Position numbers and translations under genes: made by a program. From Bradyrhizobium sp. WBOS07 (lineage in GTDB: Bacteria; Pseudomonadota; Alphaproteobacteria; Rhizobiales; Xanthobacteraceae), in contig NZ_CP029008.1 in NCBI RefSeq assembly GCF_024585165.1, positions 5,413,501 through 5,477,500 on the forward strand: 64,000 nucleotides of DNA, read 5' to 3'. Shown piece after piece: positions 63,423-64,000 of the stretch; positions within the stretch are counted from its first letter, which is position 1; every line of letters begins with the position of its first letter. The notes under the pieces were generated by a model. The model saw only the letters and a program-made list of their open reading frames with translations. It searched no databases and was not told the DNA's origin.

Positions 63423-64000
63423 ATGAATCCAGCGCAGCGCGCGCTCTGGTATATCGAGAGCCATCTGGCCGAGCCGATGACGCTGGATGACATCGCTGCG
63501 GTCTCGGGCGTGTCGCGGTTCCACATCGTGCGTGCGTTTGCCGCAGCGACGGGTCTTCCGGTGATCCGCTACGTGCGCGCCCGCCGGTTGACGGAGGCCG
63601 CACGCAGCCTTGCGAACGGCGCACTTGACATCCTGTCGCTGGCGCTGGAGGCGGATTACGGCTCGCACGAAGCATTCACCCGCGCGTTCCGCGACCAGTT
63701 CGGCGTCACGCCCGAAGCGGTGAGGGCGGCGACGTGCGTCAGCCACCTCAAGCTTCAGGAGCCGATCCTGATGGATTCCACCATGCTCGACCATCTCGCC
63801 CCGCCGCGTTTCGAAACCGCAAAGGCCTTCCTCGTCGCCGGTCCCGCCGAGCGCATCTCCTGCGACAACGGCGCCATGATCCCGGGCCTGTGGCGGCGCT
63901 TCCATCAGGAGGTCGCCGACATTCCCGCACGTGTCGGCCAAGGGAGAGATCAAGGGAGAGATCAAGTCGCCTACGGCGTCTGCTGCAATGGCGACGATGC
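63423..64000 (+). CDS. AraC family regulator with GyrI-like effector domain (3' end outside the window)
   Basis: The N-terminal ~105 residues are the two helix-turn-helix motifs of AraC proteins (MTLDDIAAVSGVSRFHIVRAF, then EADYGSHEAFTRAFRDQFGVTP). A GyrI-like ligand-binding domain begins near the segment ending AGPAERISC and is cut by the window end. A tandem 12-base duplication (63939-63950 and 63951-63962) encodes a repeated GRDQ. ATG 63423 is the natural start. It could control the divergent enolase-type gene. Confidence 0.88.
   Translation, partial: MNPAQRALWYIESHLAEPMTLDDIAAVSGVSRFHIVRAFAAATGLPVIRYVRARRLTEAARSLANGALDILSLALEADYGSHEAFTRAFRDQFGVTPEAVRAATCVSHLKLQEPILMDSTMLDHLAPPRFETAKAFLVAGPAERISCDNGAMIPGLWRRFHQEVADIPARVGQGRDQGRDQVAYGVCCNGDD

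Overview
The window looks like chromosomal DNA of a Bradyrhizobium-type alphaproteobacterium. It is GC-rich with strong third-position GC, so most genes carry long antisense shadow frames. The D-tartrate dehydratase at 25370-26539 is recalled to be almost the same protein as the characterised Bradyrhizobium japonicum enzyme. There is an EcfG-type general stress promoter. Several families of extragenic palindromes typical of this genus recur. I saw no rRNA, tRNA, CRISPR array, phage or complete insertion sequence. The first gene (tal-pgi) and the last gene (AraC-type regulator) are cut by the window edges.

Layout, left to right. 1-7.1 kb: a sugar-phosphate enzyme fusion, then the stress operon prkA-yeaH-spoVR behind an EcfG promoter. 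7.3-10.1 kb: an ArsR-controlled cluster (ArsR, SRPBCC/AHSA1, membrane protein, DUF1801) with two operators, and two small exported proteins. 10.4-12.4 kb: a membrane cyclase fused to an extracytoplasmic SUMF1-like domain, plus a secreted DUF4399 protein. 12.4-17.1 kb: a three-gene 2-oxoacid oxidoreductase operon. 17.3-22.4 kb: the PQQ biosynthesis operon pqqABCDE, ending in a prolyl aminopeptidase and a DUF4286 gene. 22.6-30.6 kb: amidase, glutathione peroxidase, D-tartrate dehydratase, malonyl-CoA decarboxylase and an AraC/MFS pair, separated by palindromic repeats. 30.9-37.8 kb: a cation/proton antiporter with stress-protein domains and an RND efflux pump. 38-46.4 kb: small metabolic and envelope genes, with a flavin monooxygenase/cupin pair divergent from an AraC regulator. 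46.4-54.5 kb: a peptide-type ABC transporter operon carrying its own FAD oxidoreductase and 2-hydroxyacid dehydrogenase, divergent from an XRE-cupin regulator. 54.8-64 kb: a large SAM-cyclase-ATPase-TPR signalling protein, PHB depolymerase, glutathione S-transferase, a second enolase-superfamily enzyme and an AraC/GyrI regulator.

The genes are mostly ordinary soil-bacterium metabolism: sugar and organic acid use, PQQ cofactor, storage polymer, export and stress. The least ordinary items are the cyclase-TM-SUMF1 fusion lacking the catalytic cysteines, the PQQ operon with a peptidase at its end, the transporter operon with embedded oxidation/reduction enzymes, the start-less 61-codon frame near 39.8 kb, and a 30-bp module nested inside two otherwise different repeat families. 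Functions come from motif recognition by eye; no database search was possible.
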